From Mariannaea sp. PMI_226 (taxonomy: Eukaryota; Ascomycota; Sordariomycetes; Hypocreales; Nectriaceae): a stretch of DNA of 64,000 nt. The DNA lies in the NCBI GenBank assembly GCA_024336345.1, contig JANFOG010000008.1:1984001-2048000 (forward strand). The letters are read 5' to 3'. The notes below the pieces were generated by a model that was given only the letters and a program-made list of their open reading frames with translations, did not search any database and was not told the origin of the DNA. The translations under genes and the position numbers were made by a program. This document shows, in pieces, positions 1 through 11,100 of this stretch. How positions within the stretch are numbered: the stretch's first letter is position 1; each line of letters begins with the position of its first letter.

Positions 1-2158
1 CATCTCTCGGGTCCGGTCCGAGGTCAGCGCCGTAAGCTCCAGTAGCCAAGGGTAATAAGTCCCTGGCAACATTGTAAACCCAGTCAACAGCAGCGCGAGC
101 AGTTTCACTTCCATCTTGGTCGCGAAGCCAGACACCAGTTATCACACAAGCAAAGTCCCAATCCCGACATCCAAAGGCAGTGGCATCGCCCGCCACGTCG
201 CCAACTGCTCCGCCACCATGCAGCAGATGAAGATAACAGAACGGTGAGGGACGAGTCCTTAATGCCGCCGCTAAGATGTCGGTGACATTCACAGCCTCAA
301 GATGTTTCAAAAACAAACACCTTTTGAACGAGGAGGTCTTGCCGCCGCCATGCCCACCGTGCATCCCAGATATGTACATTTCAGTCTCGAACAGACCGAC
401 GCCATCGACAGTTTTGGGTTCACCTTCCGAGGCTGGGCCTATAGCTACAGGTATGTCTGTTTCGATGGGATTTCCAGTCGTAGTAGATCCGACTGTAGTC
501 ACACCAAGATGCAACTGCTTGTTGTCCCAATACAGATACGCGTCTGCTGAGTAGTTTCGAGTGAGTGTTTGGGCAAACTCGGCAAATTTAGTGAGTCTGG
601 ACCGCGCATCAAGGTCATCACTCAGCGGCACAACCAAGTTTCGAACGGAATAGGTTGGGGCTGGGTAGGCTTTGAAAGTAATGCTGACCACAATGCAGAA
701 GTTGTTCCCGGCACCTTTCAGCGCCCACAGCAGATCGTTTTCATTTTCTGGGCGCACAGCATTGACTGGCCGGTGGTGACTTGGTACATTGCCGACATAG
801 AGGAGCTGGCCAGACTCAATGCTGACCACCACAGCCCCGACAATAGCGTCGCAGGTGAGTCCGTACGGCCTAGCCAGATGCCCAATACCGCCTTGCAGCC
901 ACAGGCCAGCACCCACACTGGGGCGGGCTCCCAAGGGCACTGTCAGACCCGCCGCCATAGTTTTCCTGACGATATCTCCTGTTGTGCAGCCAGCTTCGGC
1001 GACAATGAGAGATTCAGGATTAGATCCCGGTCTTTCTCCCTCGTCCTCGGTCGCAACAATGTGTACTTGATCAAATGCTCCCATGTCGACTGAGACAACG
1101 TTAGGCCAGAGACAGTGGCCACTGTGACCGCCTCCTATAATAGTCAAGCCAACTTGGTGCTTTAAAGCCCATTGCACGCACTGTTGGACATGGTGGATTT
1201 CCGTCGGTCTGAAAGTCGAAGCGGGATGGTGGCGACGAGCCTCCCGATTTTTAACCATCTTCCTCTCATTCACCAATGGCACTTGTGCCGCCAGCTCCCA
1301 CAACATAGTAGCATGCTGGGTAAAGGCCACCATAATTTCAGGAGAACTGAATAAGAGGTTCTTCGGGCTAGTTTCTTCGCGACGGCCCAAGGCGCGGCAT
1401 ATCTTGCGCCACTCGACTTGGATGGCTTTGTCCACGTCTGCATCCTGCATGGCAGATCCTGTAATGAAGGAAGAAAAACAGTCTAGAACTTCATCTTCAT
1501 CTGCTACACGAATAACCCCGGTAGGGAAAGAAGCCGTTCGGTGACAGGCTAACCCATCGAGGCGCAGGCTCTCTTCGCGATGGAACACGACCACCATTCC
1601 GCCCTCAGGCTTTTTAACGAGCATCTCTAGCGCTTGTTCGATAAACTTGCGTTTGGGCTTCATGCCGTACATGCTGTGGCAGAAGAGAATGATGTCAAAA
1701 GTTCCAATGCCATCACTAGTGCTGCTCCTTGCGTTGCTGTTTAGAACAAATGGGAGTCGAAAGACCTCTGGTGGGCTGTCCAGAGAGGGCAGTGGCAGCT
1801 CCTTGCTTGAGCCAGAGCCAAGCCAATCTTCCAACTTAGTAGCAAACAGACTATTTGGCTCGAAGGCAGCGTATCTGCCGATTTTGTATTTCAAGTAGTC
1901 GGGCAGATGTCCTAGAACGCTCTTCGAGCCGGGTCCGATTTCCAGCACCGAGAGCTTGGCACGCGAGCTGAAGAGAGGAGCTAGCAGCTGAGACAGCTGA
2001 GGAATAATAAAGTCTCTGTACGCCGCCCATCCAGAGTCTTGTGAGAAAATGTCGAAGCCGGCGCTGTACTGTGTGTCGGACAATGGCTGCGCCGGGGACG
2101 ATGCCATTGACGCAGCTTTCTGCCTTAGGGCTTTTTTCAACGAGTCGAGAGTGGCCAT
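1..2158 (-). CDS. Methyltransferase-FAD oxidoreductase fusion protein (5' part; runs off window)
   Basis: The reading frame opens at the ATG at 2158 and stays open for 719 codons to the window edge with no intron, so the C-terminus is missing. Residues ~45-220 look like a class I SAM-dependent methyltransferase: VLEIGPGS glycine-rich loop, an acidic AFEPN turn and FDIILFCHSMYG after strand 4, reminiscent of histamine N-methyltransferase-like folds. Residues ~315-560 are a PCMH-type FAD-binding domain of the berberine-bridge family: IIGGGHSGHCLWPNVVSVDM holds the pyrophosphate loop and a candidate flavinylated His, followed by GLWLQGGIGHLARPYGLTCD. The usual second flavin-linking Cys (CPTVG-type motif) reads RPSVG here, so at most one covalent flavin bond is likely. 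The substrate is unknown; oxidation plus methylation of a small molecule is an inference. It is transcribed away from the GTP cyclohydrolase gene. Confidence 0.85.
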   Translation of the reverse strand, partial: MATLDSLKKALRQKAASMASSPAQPLSDTQYSAGFDIFSQDSGWAAYRDFIIPQLSQLLAPLFSSRAKLSVLEIGPGSKSVLGHLPDYLKYKIGRYAAFEPNSLFATKLEDWLGSGSSKELPLPSLDSPPEVFRLPFVLNSNARSSTSDGIGTFDIILFCHSMYGMKPKRKFIEQALEMLVKKPEGGMVVVFHREESLRLDGLACHRTASFPTGVIRVADEDEVLDCFSSFITGSAMQDADVDKAIQVEWRKICRALGRREETSPKNLLFSSPEIMVAFTQHATMLWELAAQVPLVNERKMVKNREARRHHPASTFRPTEIHHVQQCVQWALKHQVGLTIIGGGHSGHCLWPNVVSVDMGAFDQVHIVATEDEGERPGSNPESLIVAEAGCTTGDIVRKTMAAGLTVPLGARPSVGAGLWLQGGIGHLARPYGLTCDAIVGAVVVSIESGQLLYVGNVPSHHRPVNAVRPENENDLLWALKGAGNNFCIVVSITFKAYPAPTYSVRNLVVPLSDDLDARSRLTKFAEFAQTLTRNYSADAYLYWDNKQLHLGVTTVGSTTTGNPIETDIPVAIGPASEGEPKTVDGVGLFETEMYISGMHGGHGGGKTSSFKRCLFLKHLEAVNVTDILAAALRTRPSPFCYLHLLHGGGAVGDVAGDATAFGCRDWDFACVITGVWLRDQDGSETARAAVDWVYNVARDLLPLATGAYGADLGPDPRD

Positions 2159-3469
2159 GTTAGCTCAGTAGGGGAGTGAAAATAATTCGTATAGTAGAGA
2201 TTGAAAGAAAAGGTTGAACTGTATTATCGGTATTATTCCTCCTTGCGACTGATATGATATAACCCTTTAATGTCGTGAGAAGTTGAGAGAATTCTCAAGA
2301 TTATATACCAGGGTGACAGTGTCTTGAACCTTCACTAGCCAGTCTACATAACTCATCATCGCAGCCACATGCCTCTTATCACCGGTGGATTTTATCAATA
2401 TATTTTGAGCTCCTTTTCTTTATGATTATTCAGCATATGTAAGATTGTTGCATATGCACCCATTCTCCCTAGAACGGCGAAGAGCCATTGAACCCGTGTG
2501 ACGTTATCCTCATGACGATACATAGCACTTCTGCCTATATTGTCAGGTCAGTGACTTCTAAATACCTCCAATGGGCCAATGCCACGCATACCGTAAGATT
2601 AATTAATCGAAGAGTTTGTCGATTTCTAGTTGGCAAATGAAGGTGTTGTGGTCGGCCTCCCGCATAGGATGTTACGTATTATGAAAGTCCTAGGGCGGTG
2701 GGTGTAATACCACCCGCGTTTGCAAAGATTTGAAGGCTACGCATGAATCAAAATATTACATACAACTATGACTCACCTGCCGAAGCCTTATCGTCTAGGA
2801 AAACAATAACGGCGTGATGGTAATGTGGGTGAGGCGTTCTCAGCGCTGACGTATCTCGTTTATGTATTGGTGTTTGCTATTCCGGTAGTATTAGTGTGAC
2901 ATTGTGGGTACTTTCCTCTTCTACTTGTCCCGTATCTTTATACCGATAAAGAGTCCCCGAATCTTCCTACTTACTTGTGGTGATGGGAATACAACGTAAA
3001 TGATATGCCTTTCTTATACGCAGGATTTTAGATATCCCAACACAGACGAAAATAACGAAATACTCAGCTTGTTGGTACATATTTGGTATGATTTCGGAAT
3101 CATGCAGTCTTCTCTTTTGGGACTGACGATGCTTACGAGATGACTGGGCACACGCATATCACATCGATGGCCTCCCGCAGAATTACGCTGGGATCCTTGA
3201 TTACGGCTGTGTTTTCATCAAATAGCTCATAGGGCTGATGAGGATAGGACTTGAATCTTTGGAGCCTCTTCAGACTGACTTGGTTGAAAATTTGGTCCTA
3301 TAACTTTTATAGGTACCAATATTTCTGGGCAATATCAAACACATATTTCCTATCTGCTCGCACATCCAAGCCAATTTACATCTCAAAGATCTCTTCTCTA
3401 AACCTCTTGATTTTCTCGATTCCCCCTACTATTTATAGTAATTTATAATTAGTACTCAATTGCATCATC
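2159..3469. promoter_or_regulatory. Divergent intergenic region between FAD fusion gene and GTP cyclohydrolase gene
   Basis: About 1.3 kb with no supportable coding frame. It must hold the promoters of both divergently transcribed neighbours. A TATA-like AT stretch (tttatagtaatttataat) sits at ~3431-3449, very close to the ATG at 3470. I recognised no named operator. Confidence 0.5.
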
Positions 3470-4496
3470 ATGGCTACTCACAAAGACGGCATCGTGATCT
3501 CTAAGAAGAGAACCCACGATAGTACATGCGTCTATGAAGCAACTAGCAATGGTTCAACTCACAAAAGACGCAATAGTCAGAAGAAATCTCTTAACAGAGA
3601 TGTTGAAGCGTCTCTTGAAGGGGTTTCCTGCGAGGGTGTTATTCCTAGAGACAGCATAGAGACGAACTCACTGAGTCCAGCAATTGACTCTGATGGCCTC
3701 AGCAGTCCAGGTACGTTTGTATCGTCTCCTCTCTTACGAAGCGCCCTTTGGGGCTTGGTCTTAGCTTTTGATAAACCTATCACTGACGCACAAATGTTGC
3801 AGCCACCGGAACAAGAGAGCGCAGAGAAGAGAATGAAGAACAGACTGCCATGCGCCTGGAAAAGATGCGAGGCGCTGTTCGGACTTTGCTCGAGTGCATC
3901 GGTGAAGATGCTGATCGCGAGGGCCTCTTGGACACACCATCGCGGTACAGCAAGGCGCTACTGTTTCTGACCAAGGGTTACCAGGTTAATATGAAGGACA
4001 TTGTTAACAATGCGCTCTTCAATGTGGGCAACAACGATATGGTCATCGTAAAAGGCATCGAGATTTTCAGTCTTTGCGAGCACCACCTCGTGCCTTTTAT
4101 TGGAAAGGCAGGCCGGCCTCCCATCTTCACAGATCTAGTATAAGAGACTGTTAACCCTGCAGAACATTGGCTAACTTCTTCCTCTTCTAGATGCATATTG
4201 GATACATCCCTTCAGACACAGTCATCGGCCTATCCAAGCTCCCTCGAATCGCAGAGATATTCTCCCGCCGCCTGCAGATTCAGGAGCGCCTCACCAAGGA
4301 GGTCGCTGATGCCGTGATGGAGGTACTGAAACCCCAGGGCGTCGCCGTCGTCATGGAGGCCAGCCACCTGTGCATGGTTATGCGCGGCGTTGAAAAGACC
4401 AGTGCCACGACTTTGACCAGCTGCATGCTGGGATGCTTCGAGCACAAGCGCGAAACGCGAAATGAGTTTCTGCATTTTGTTGGTGTAAGCCGGTAG
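3470..4496 (+). CDS. GTP cyclohydrolase I
   Basis: Converts GTP to 7,8-dihydroneopterin triphosphate, the first step to folate and tetrahydropterins, as a cytosolic homodecamer. Three exons join in frame: 3470-3710, 3803-4107 and 4191-4496, giving 283 residues. After a variable Lys/Ser-rich N-terminus (~1-90) come [51 protein letters not shown] and HLCMVMRG. The zinc ligands are all present: Cys and His of CEHH and the Cys of HLCM. The second intron (4108-4190) starts with GC rather than GT. The C-terminus ([12 protein letters not shown]) is family-like. Its head-to-head position with the methyltransferase-FAD fusion may mean a specialised pterin role, or it may be the housekeeping copy; the window cannot decide. 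Confidence 0.95.
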
Positions 4497-5185
4497 ATGG
4501 AAATATCATGAACTTTATACCGTAATGTGTTAGATAGAGCGATATACACAAACAGACCCGTTATGTTGGATAGGATTTGGTGACACGGGACCTCCGGCGG
4601 GTGGTGAAGAGAGTCCTAGATCCTCACCTATTGCTCCCCAAGAGGATACCTAACAAGAGCACCATCCGCTTCCATTGGGCCTGGAATAGACGGTTTCGAG
4701 GAGTGATAACTCGTACTGCAATCGGTATTTTTCTAGTTCTTACAATTTTCGAATCATTAACTATGACTAGACGTGAAGGGTTCAATCTGTCAAACCATCC
4801 TGTCAAGCGGTGTATAAAATGTCCAATTCGCTCTTGTACAAATCTATTTGTCCCTTATTATTACATTTCTCCAATCAGTCTCGCAAATTCTCCAGCAATA
4901 CGGTTTATCCAGTTTGTCATTTCTTGCCGCTGGCATCCATGACATAGTTGGCTGGATAACTCTCAAACTCGAAAAGCAACCATTGAGGCTACTTTCGCAT
5001 GTCCTGGACCAAAACATTCCACACCGATATGTGACCGCAGATCCGTCGCATTCTCATGGATTTCTCCTAGATTTCTCCTTTTTGCACCAATCTATGCCAC
5101 CCAATATGTACTCTACGCAATATCTTGCTTTGAATACTTTCAATCCCATCGAAAGTTGCTGGATGCCGGGATGCCTCTCTTGTCC
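4497..5185. other. Intergenic, convergent 3' ends
   Basis: About 690 bases between the ends of two convergent genes. The open frames here lack domain signatures and overlap one another; I see no gene, repeat or RNA. Confidence 0.5.
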
Positions 5186-5884
5186 TTAGATGATGAGTGC
5201 GAGAGCAAGTCCAACGAGAGCGTGAACCCCTGAAGACACATGGCTGGCGTCGTTGCCCGTGGGTTTGGCTGAAGAAGACGGGGTCGAAGTAGCGTGGCTG
5301 GTGTTGGCCGTAGTTGCTGCAGCAGTGGATGCCGCGTCAGTAGAAGCCGAAGCCGTCGAGGTTGAATCAGAAGCAGTTGAACCAGATTTGGATGGTGGGG
5401 ATGTGGAAGTCGGGGCAGAGCTGCTAGAGTCCTCGCTGGAAGCCTTGTCGTAGTCCACATCGACATCACGACCTGAGTTGAAGACGCTGAAGGCCTTTGA
5501 TGAGCCATCAGCGTCTCCCAAGCCACCGCACGCCTCACGAGAATAGCCAGGGCACGGGTAGTTGCAGAGCTCATCCTTCACCTGAGAGCTCCGGGGTGGG
5601 TAAGTATCGGCGCAGAAGCACTCGGATCCTTGCAAGATGATGACATTCTTGTTCGTCTTTCTGCACTCTTGCGCACATGTACCCGAAGACGCAAATGTCA
5701 GTTTGGTGCCGCTGGCTGTCGCCGAGTTCGATTTATAGCAGCCATGGGAGGTGAGCTGTCCTGCTACCGGCTGGGTGGAGGGCGATTGGACTGGGTCTGT
5801 GGTGTCGCTTGAGGAAGAAGTACTGGCGGCAACAGGTACCGACCACAGCAGGAGGGTAGCGAAAAGGGCGTCAAGTCGTACCAT
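5186..5884 (-). CDS. WSC-domain, GPI-anchored cell-surface protein
   Basis: 232 residues, single exon. The start at 5884 is preferred over an upstream in-frame ATG at 5956 because it gives a clean signal peptide (MVRLDALFATLLLWSVPVAA). Residues ~45-138 form one WSC domain with eight cysteines (GCY, TCAQEC, ECFC, LCNYPC, ACGG), a fold that binds wall or environmental carbohydrate. Then follow ~70 residues rich in Ser/Thr/Ala, likely O-mannosylated, and a hydrophobic C-terminal tail (GVHALVGLALALII) that fits a GPI-attachment signal. Unlike yeast Wsc sensors there is no cytoplasmic tail after the tail helix, so it is more likely an anchored wall protein than a signalling receptor. Confidence 0.85.
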   Translation of the reverse strand: MVRLDALFATLLLWSVPVAASTSSSSDTTDPVQSPSTQPVAGQLTSHGCYKSNSATASGTKLTFASSGTCAQECRKTNKNVIILQGSECFCADTYPPRSSQVKDELCNYPCPGYSREACGGLGDADGSSKAFSVFNSGRDVDVDYDKASSEDSSSSAPTSTSPPSKSGSTASDSTSTASASTDAASTAAATTANTSHATSTPSSSAKPTGNDASHVSSGVHALVGLALALII

Positions 5885-7795
5885 TGTGCTTTCAATGTGT
5901 TGGAAACCTTTCTGACAGCTAAGTGAGTACTCCGTAGGTAACGAAACAATGATCAAGGAAATAGCAAACGAAGTGTTTGAGGTGTGGGTACGAAGCAGTT
6001 TAATTATGTACGTCGTGTGGTGAAATGGGCCGCCATGTACCTGAGCCGTTAGCCGTTAGCGAGTTTTAAATTTTCCGTGATTATGGAGCATCAGCAAGGC
6101 AGACGTCAACTCATTTCGGCCCCTGCAGTTTACGGAACAGCGTCGACCCACCCACTGGATGTTGGTTGGTACAGGATATAATTAGTTAACATGCATCAAA
6201 CAACTAGCTAGGATTACTGGGATTTCGCACTCAAAACAACAAATATAGATGGGCACAGGGCAACAGGGGCAATAAAGAATAGGGGACATCCCTACATCTG
6301 CATTCCATTTCAGTGTCAATTTGATTGATCGCGCTGTAGGATCATCCAGTGCCTGTACTGAAGTAATCAAGTCAATCCTACAGGAAGTCAGTTATCACAT
6401 TGTATGTAATGTAGCTTACTATGCATAGTAGATTCCCTCGTCTCTCTCTGCTGGCAATAATGAAATTCCTTCGTATTCCCTCATGGCTTTTAGTGGAGAT
6501 GCAGCTACCATCGAAGTCGGCCCATAGCTAACGAAACCAAGGTATGGGAAAAGTCAACTTACTATTTGTCCATTCCCAGTAGCCCCATCGGATGCTAATT
6601 TTGATCCACAAGAGCAGTCTAAGCTTGGTACTTGGGACAAGCCAAGCTGCCAAGTCAGATCCCAGTTGGCCCCCGCGTGGATTTCCCCAGATTATGGGCT
6701 TGCTGTCGAATAGTTATCAATTCAATGGATGGCTTCAGTAATTGCCTTTCTTTCATTTATTAGGTTCACTGGAAGAATGCTGATTCAATAGCTTATGGCA
6801 ACGCGGTAGAATAGCTCTCTGGGGCCAGGTAACTCATAAATTCAGATGCTGGGCAGGAGATTAAAGTGGTGGTGTCAGCATACTGCTGAGTGACACTGTT
6901 GCAGCCCATAGCAGTCACCCTCATGCTCTTTCATCTTGATGCATGTCGCCTCAGAACTAGTGTAGCCCAATAAGTATTCGGTAGAGTTCCATGATATTAG
7001 TGAGTATGCATTTAGTATTGTGAGTTCTAAGAAAAACAATCTTTATTGGATTGAGAATCCTCTGCGCCATGCTGGGGACATGAGATTCTATTGTCGGATA
7101 TATGCTTGATATGGAAACTGACAAGAAACTGATAAGGAGAATACTATCTGTAACTGGTTGGTTTGCTAAATGCTGAGTTACGGCCCAGTTCACTTATTTT
7201 GGGGGCCAATAGGGAATAAGTATAGATCTGAGAACTTTGATATCATATGTAAGGTATTTTAGAAGTCAATGACAAAACCACTGAGTGCGCGGTTTATTCA
7301 GCAAGCAACTATCTGCGAATTTTTTAGGTAGTGACTCGAGACAAGTTTTGGGCCCTTAAATCGTGGCTTCCTGAGACCGATTTCAGGACGAGGTGGAGGT
7401 ATAAGGGTCGCCTTCTTGATCACAAGCAGTCGTGGAATGGTAAGTCAGATTTCTTAACCATGGCACCTAACACGAGCAAGGTGGCCACCCCTCACTCGCG
7501 ATCGGCTCGAGGACCTCGAATAGACCTTGCAACCGAGCATCCTCGTTCCGCGTCTACTCGGGAGGGCGGCCTCTGACGCCACTTTGCAAAACAGGGCTGC
7601 TTGATCACGAGGTTATTCGCAGTTCGCGATTAGCCCCCAATAAAGGGCTACTCGATCACGTACAAATGCATGACTCGGCCCAGAACCAGAGCCGGTGGGG
7701 AGGAGACCCAAAAACTGCCAATACTAGGCCACTGACCGCAATTCATGGTCATTAGACCCATGATTGATTGATTGATTATGGATCTTCCACGGCCC
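5885..7795. other. Intergenic region, AT-rich, with one dispersed repeat copy
   Basis: About 1.9 kb without a supportable gene. It contains the dispersed repeat at ~7192-7325 (listed separately) and a short (TTGA)n simple repeat at 7761-7777. Open frames of 60-81 codons here show no family features. Confidence 0.5.
7192..7325 (+). repeat. Dispersed direct repeat, copy A
   Basis: This segment aligns by eye with 16424-16630. Shared blocks in the same order are TTTTGGGGGC, AGGGAA, GATCTGAGA, ATATGTAAG, TTTTAGAAGT and TATTCAGCAAGCA. Copy A lacks about 47 bases and an A-rich insert found in copy B. Both copies have the same orientation. It could be the remnant of a solo LTR or MITE; I could not find terminal repeats. 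Confidence 0.7.
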
Positions 7796-8152
7796 TTAAC
7801 CTCCTCTGGTTCCTGAATTATTTTCTAGAACGTAACAACGGGACATGCCGTATCTGCGCAAGTAGAATTCCTCAGATAACAGAGGGTTGGTGAACGAGTC
7901 ACCGTACTCAGGATCGGCCCCAAAGCTTCGAAGTAGATCCTTAATGTATCCGGTTGCAGCGTCAGCAAGGGGGCTCGAGTGACGATTTCCAAGATTTGGA
8001 TTTGCCCCGGCGCTCAGAAACGATTGAACAAGCTCGGATCTACCCTTCTTTGCGGCGGCGGTCAATGCTGTAGGTATTTCGCCAGCACACAGCCATTCGT
8101 TTATATCTGCCCCAGCTGTCAAAATTTTCTGTACCCCCTCGTTATCCGCATG
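7796..8152 (-). pseudogene. Ankyrin-repeat tail severed from the NLR gene by an in-frame stop
   Basis: Directly downstream of the TAA that ends the NACHT-ankyrin frame, the same frame stays open for 118 more codons and still encodes ankyrin repeats (VQKILTAGADINEW, TALTAAAKKGRSEL, VQSFLSAGANPN, LLRSFGADPEYG). No start codon with its own promoter is evident. It therefore reads as the former C-terminus of the upstream gene, reached now only by stop-codon readthrough or not at all. Confidence 0.75.
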
Positions 8153-11100
8153 TTAGACGGCTTCAATGAGAGGAGTCGTCACTCCATTGTTGAGGTCGGG
8201 GTCGGCACCAGCATCAAGTAGAAGCTGAATCAGCTCCGAATGACCATATCTGGCCGCAGCAGCAAGTGCGGTGCCGCGGCCCTCGAAGAAAACCATATTC
8301 ACGCTCGCTCCAGCTTTCAGCAGCAACTTGACAGCATTCATATGACGGTTTGTAGTAGCTGCCATCAGAGAGGTGTATTCGGAGTCTCCTTGACGATGCA
8401 CGTAGTTCACATCGGCGCCTTGCTTGATCAACCAGGTTATCCAGTCATCAAGACCACCATTTGCAGCGCTGACAAGGGCTACGTTCAGGTCGACTAGTTC
8501 TGCGCCATCTCGTCGCAGTGCCGTCGCAGCCTCGCCGCGTCCGCTTTCTAGAGCATATTCCAACGGCGTACGACCATTAGTTTTCAAGTTCAAGTCTGGT
8601 TTTCTGTCCAGGATGAGCCGAAAATTTCCAAGGTCCTTCCAGGTCCCATCGATTGCATGTCCAAGCGGAGTCATTCCATCAGCATCGGTGTGGTTGATAT
8701 CGGCACCAGCATCCAGCAAGGCCAAGATCGCATCCTCACGCCCATGCCCCATTGCAATTTCCAACGGAGATTTTTCTCCGTCGTTCAGATTGACATTTTT
8801 GCTGATTAGGTACCGCCAGAGATGTTCATGCCCGTATTTGATCGCGATACTTAGAAGCGATAGGCCCATTGAATTTTGCATGTTGAGGTTGGTGCCTGGA
8901 TCCTCCCACCAGTCGCGTAAAGGTCGAAGCAACCCAAAGAAACTCATCCCATACAATGGCGAGGATAAAGGTGAGATGTCAGAGTTCTCATCCCATGGCT
9001 GGCCGACGTGATTCCATTTCCAAGTTAGATAGGCCTCGCTACTCTCTTGCACGGAGCCTAAGAACTCCCTGAGAAGGTCCTTCAAATTGTCATTCTCATG
9101 CATTTCAGCTGCTTCATCTTCCTGTGTCTGTACATGAATTGCCCAGTTATATATAACATATGAACATAAACAGCGATTCTCATAATGTTCCACGTGACGG
9201 CATAATATATGTGGCGTTCTCAAGAGAGAAACCGGTGTCGTGATGAGGTACTTGAGATAGGCCCTCCCGACGAAGCGATGCGACTCAAGCTGGTTGAAAT
9301 GATGCGTTTCCATATATTCTGCCGCCGATAAGTGGGAGAAACGCCACACACCCGATTTATCGATAACCAGGAGATTGCAGCAAACCCCCTTGATGAACTC
9401 TTCATCAAGTTCCTCCTCCATATGATCAGGTTCCTTTGAGTTCGGGTCAACCATGATAGCTGTCACCAGCCAGTCTGTTGTCAGGGGCTTTTGGGCGCAT
9501 AAAACCCACTGAAATGCCCGCTCGGCAAACCGCTGTTCGCAATCGCCTGTTTGAATCTGCTTCCAGATTTCGTCATACGCATCTTCCAGTGTCCTAGGGA
9601 GCTTTCCGAGCCGATCCCTGATGGTGGGTGTAACCCAGGCGCGCAATCTTTTTAGCTGCTGGATTTGTAGAGAAGCCCACTGAAACATGCCTTTGCTCTC
9701 CTTAAAGAGTGTTGTCGTGATTTTATCTTGTAACTCGAGTGATAGACTAGGCCACCGCTTATCTCTCCGGAGTTGGTCTTGCACAAACGTCTCAATGTCG
9801 TCCTGGTTGTCCGTGGCTTGAATATGAATTATAGGCTTCGAGCAAAAGTGGAGCCGAATATCTGGATCTGTGCGGCTGGAGATGAAAACCTGTAGTTCAC
9901 GGCATTGTGTCGTGAGTTCATCCAGGCATTCCATCAGCTGATCCCTGCTCTCAGGGTCGCATTCGTCAAGGGCGTCTAAAATAATAGTCGTACGAGAGTA
10001 AGACTTAATGAGGCTTATCAGTAGTTCTTGGCACATTGCCATGTTTAGCTCTTCGCCTTCGTCCCTAAGCTTCCTGGGAAGTCCTTTCAGAGCTTGATGA
10101 ATAGCCTCTCGTCTCCCAAACGGCGAAGCAAGCTGGCGGACAAAGCTGCGAAGTATGCTTTTTGGCTGCCGTCGATTTTCGTCTTGTCGCTGGCAGTAGA
10201 AATACGCTAAGCCCTGATTAGCCCCTGAATCCAAAGGGTTTTCTTTCAAATCTTGAATAATACGGTCGATGATTTTCGACACCAGGAACGTCTTGCCAGC
10301 GCCAGCTACAAAGAATTAGAAGATAGACTATCATTTAGCAATATATTCGGTGCGGTGGGTTTGACTTACGGATGCCATATAGCAAGGTTATGACCGACGA
10401 GTTTGCATCGTGCCATATCTTGAACTCGTCTAATTGAAGCAGCCACTCGCCGGTACCCTTAGTCCTTTGACTACTCACAGAAACGTGATGGCTCGCATAT
10501 GGAATCTTGGATATTTCTTCAAGGGTTTTGCTTCTTTCATCTTCTTCTATTTTCACGAGCACCTTAGAGATGTCATCCTTCACATTAGAGATGTTGTCCT
10601 TTAAAGAGGCAATAGATGAAGAAACCTCCTGAAAGTGACGCTGCAGATTGTCGGATATCTGTCCAATACGGAGTTTATCACAAGTCTGCGCTTGTCTTTG
10701 GGCACATTCCCAAAGAGCCCAAAGCTCGTCTGACAAAACCCGAGTTCTATCAGGATTGAGTATCACTCCAGCCAGACGCTTTAGAGTCTTCTGAATCAGC
10801 TTAGAGCAGCAATCCTCAACCGCTCGCATAATCGCTGAATAGAGTTTGACCAAATCTGATCGCAGTTCATAGAGGGCCTCTTTGCCCAGGGGATCATCAG
10901 CTCGTATGGTGATGTCGGTATAGACAGACTCATAAACCCGGCCATGATGGGCTAAGCGAGCGACCCGCTCAATAAATATCGCAATTGCTTCCATTTGGCC
11001 ATGCTCAGCGGTAATAGACTATCATCCATGCAACATTAGTATAGGGATCCTATCAAAGGTCGGATTTATGCGCTCGATTGAATGGGGGTGCTAACTTGGA

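Noticed and set aside
569..1093. 174-codon plus-strand open frame
   Set aside because: It is antisense to the FAD domain, which is supported by clear family motifs on the minus strand.
4577..5189. Two overlapping plus-strand open frames of 121 and 113 codons
   Set aside because: They lie between convergent genes, overlap in different frames, and show no domain or splice-compatible neighbours.
5140..5574. 144-codon minus-strand open frame
   Set aside because: It is a shifted-frame shadow of the WSC-protein gene; its Arg/Pro/Leu-rich composition comes from the Ser/Thr/Ala codons of the true frame.
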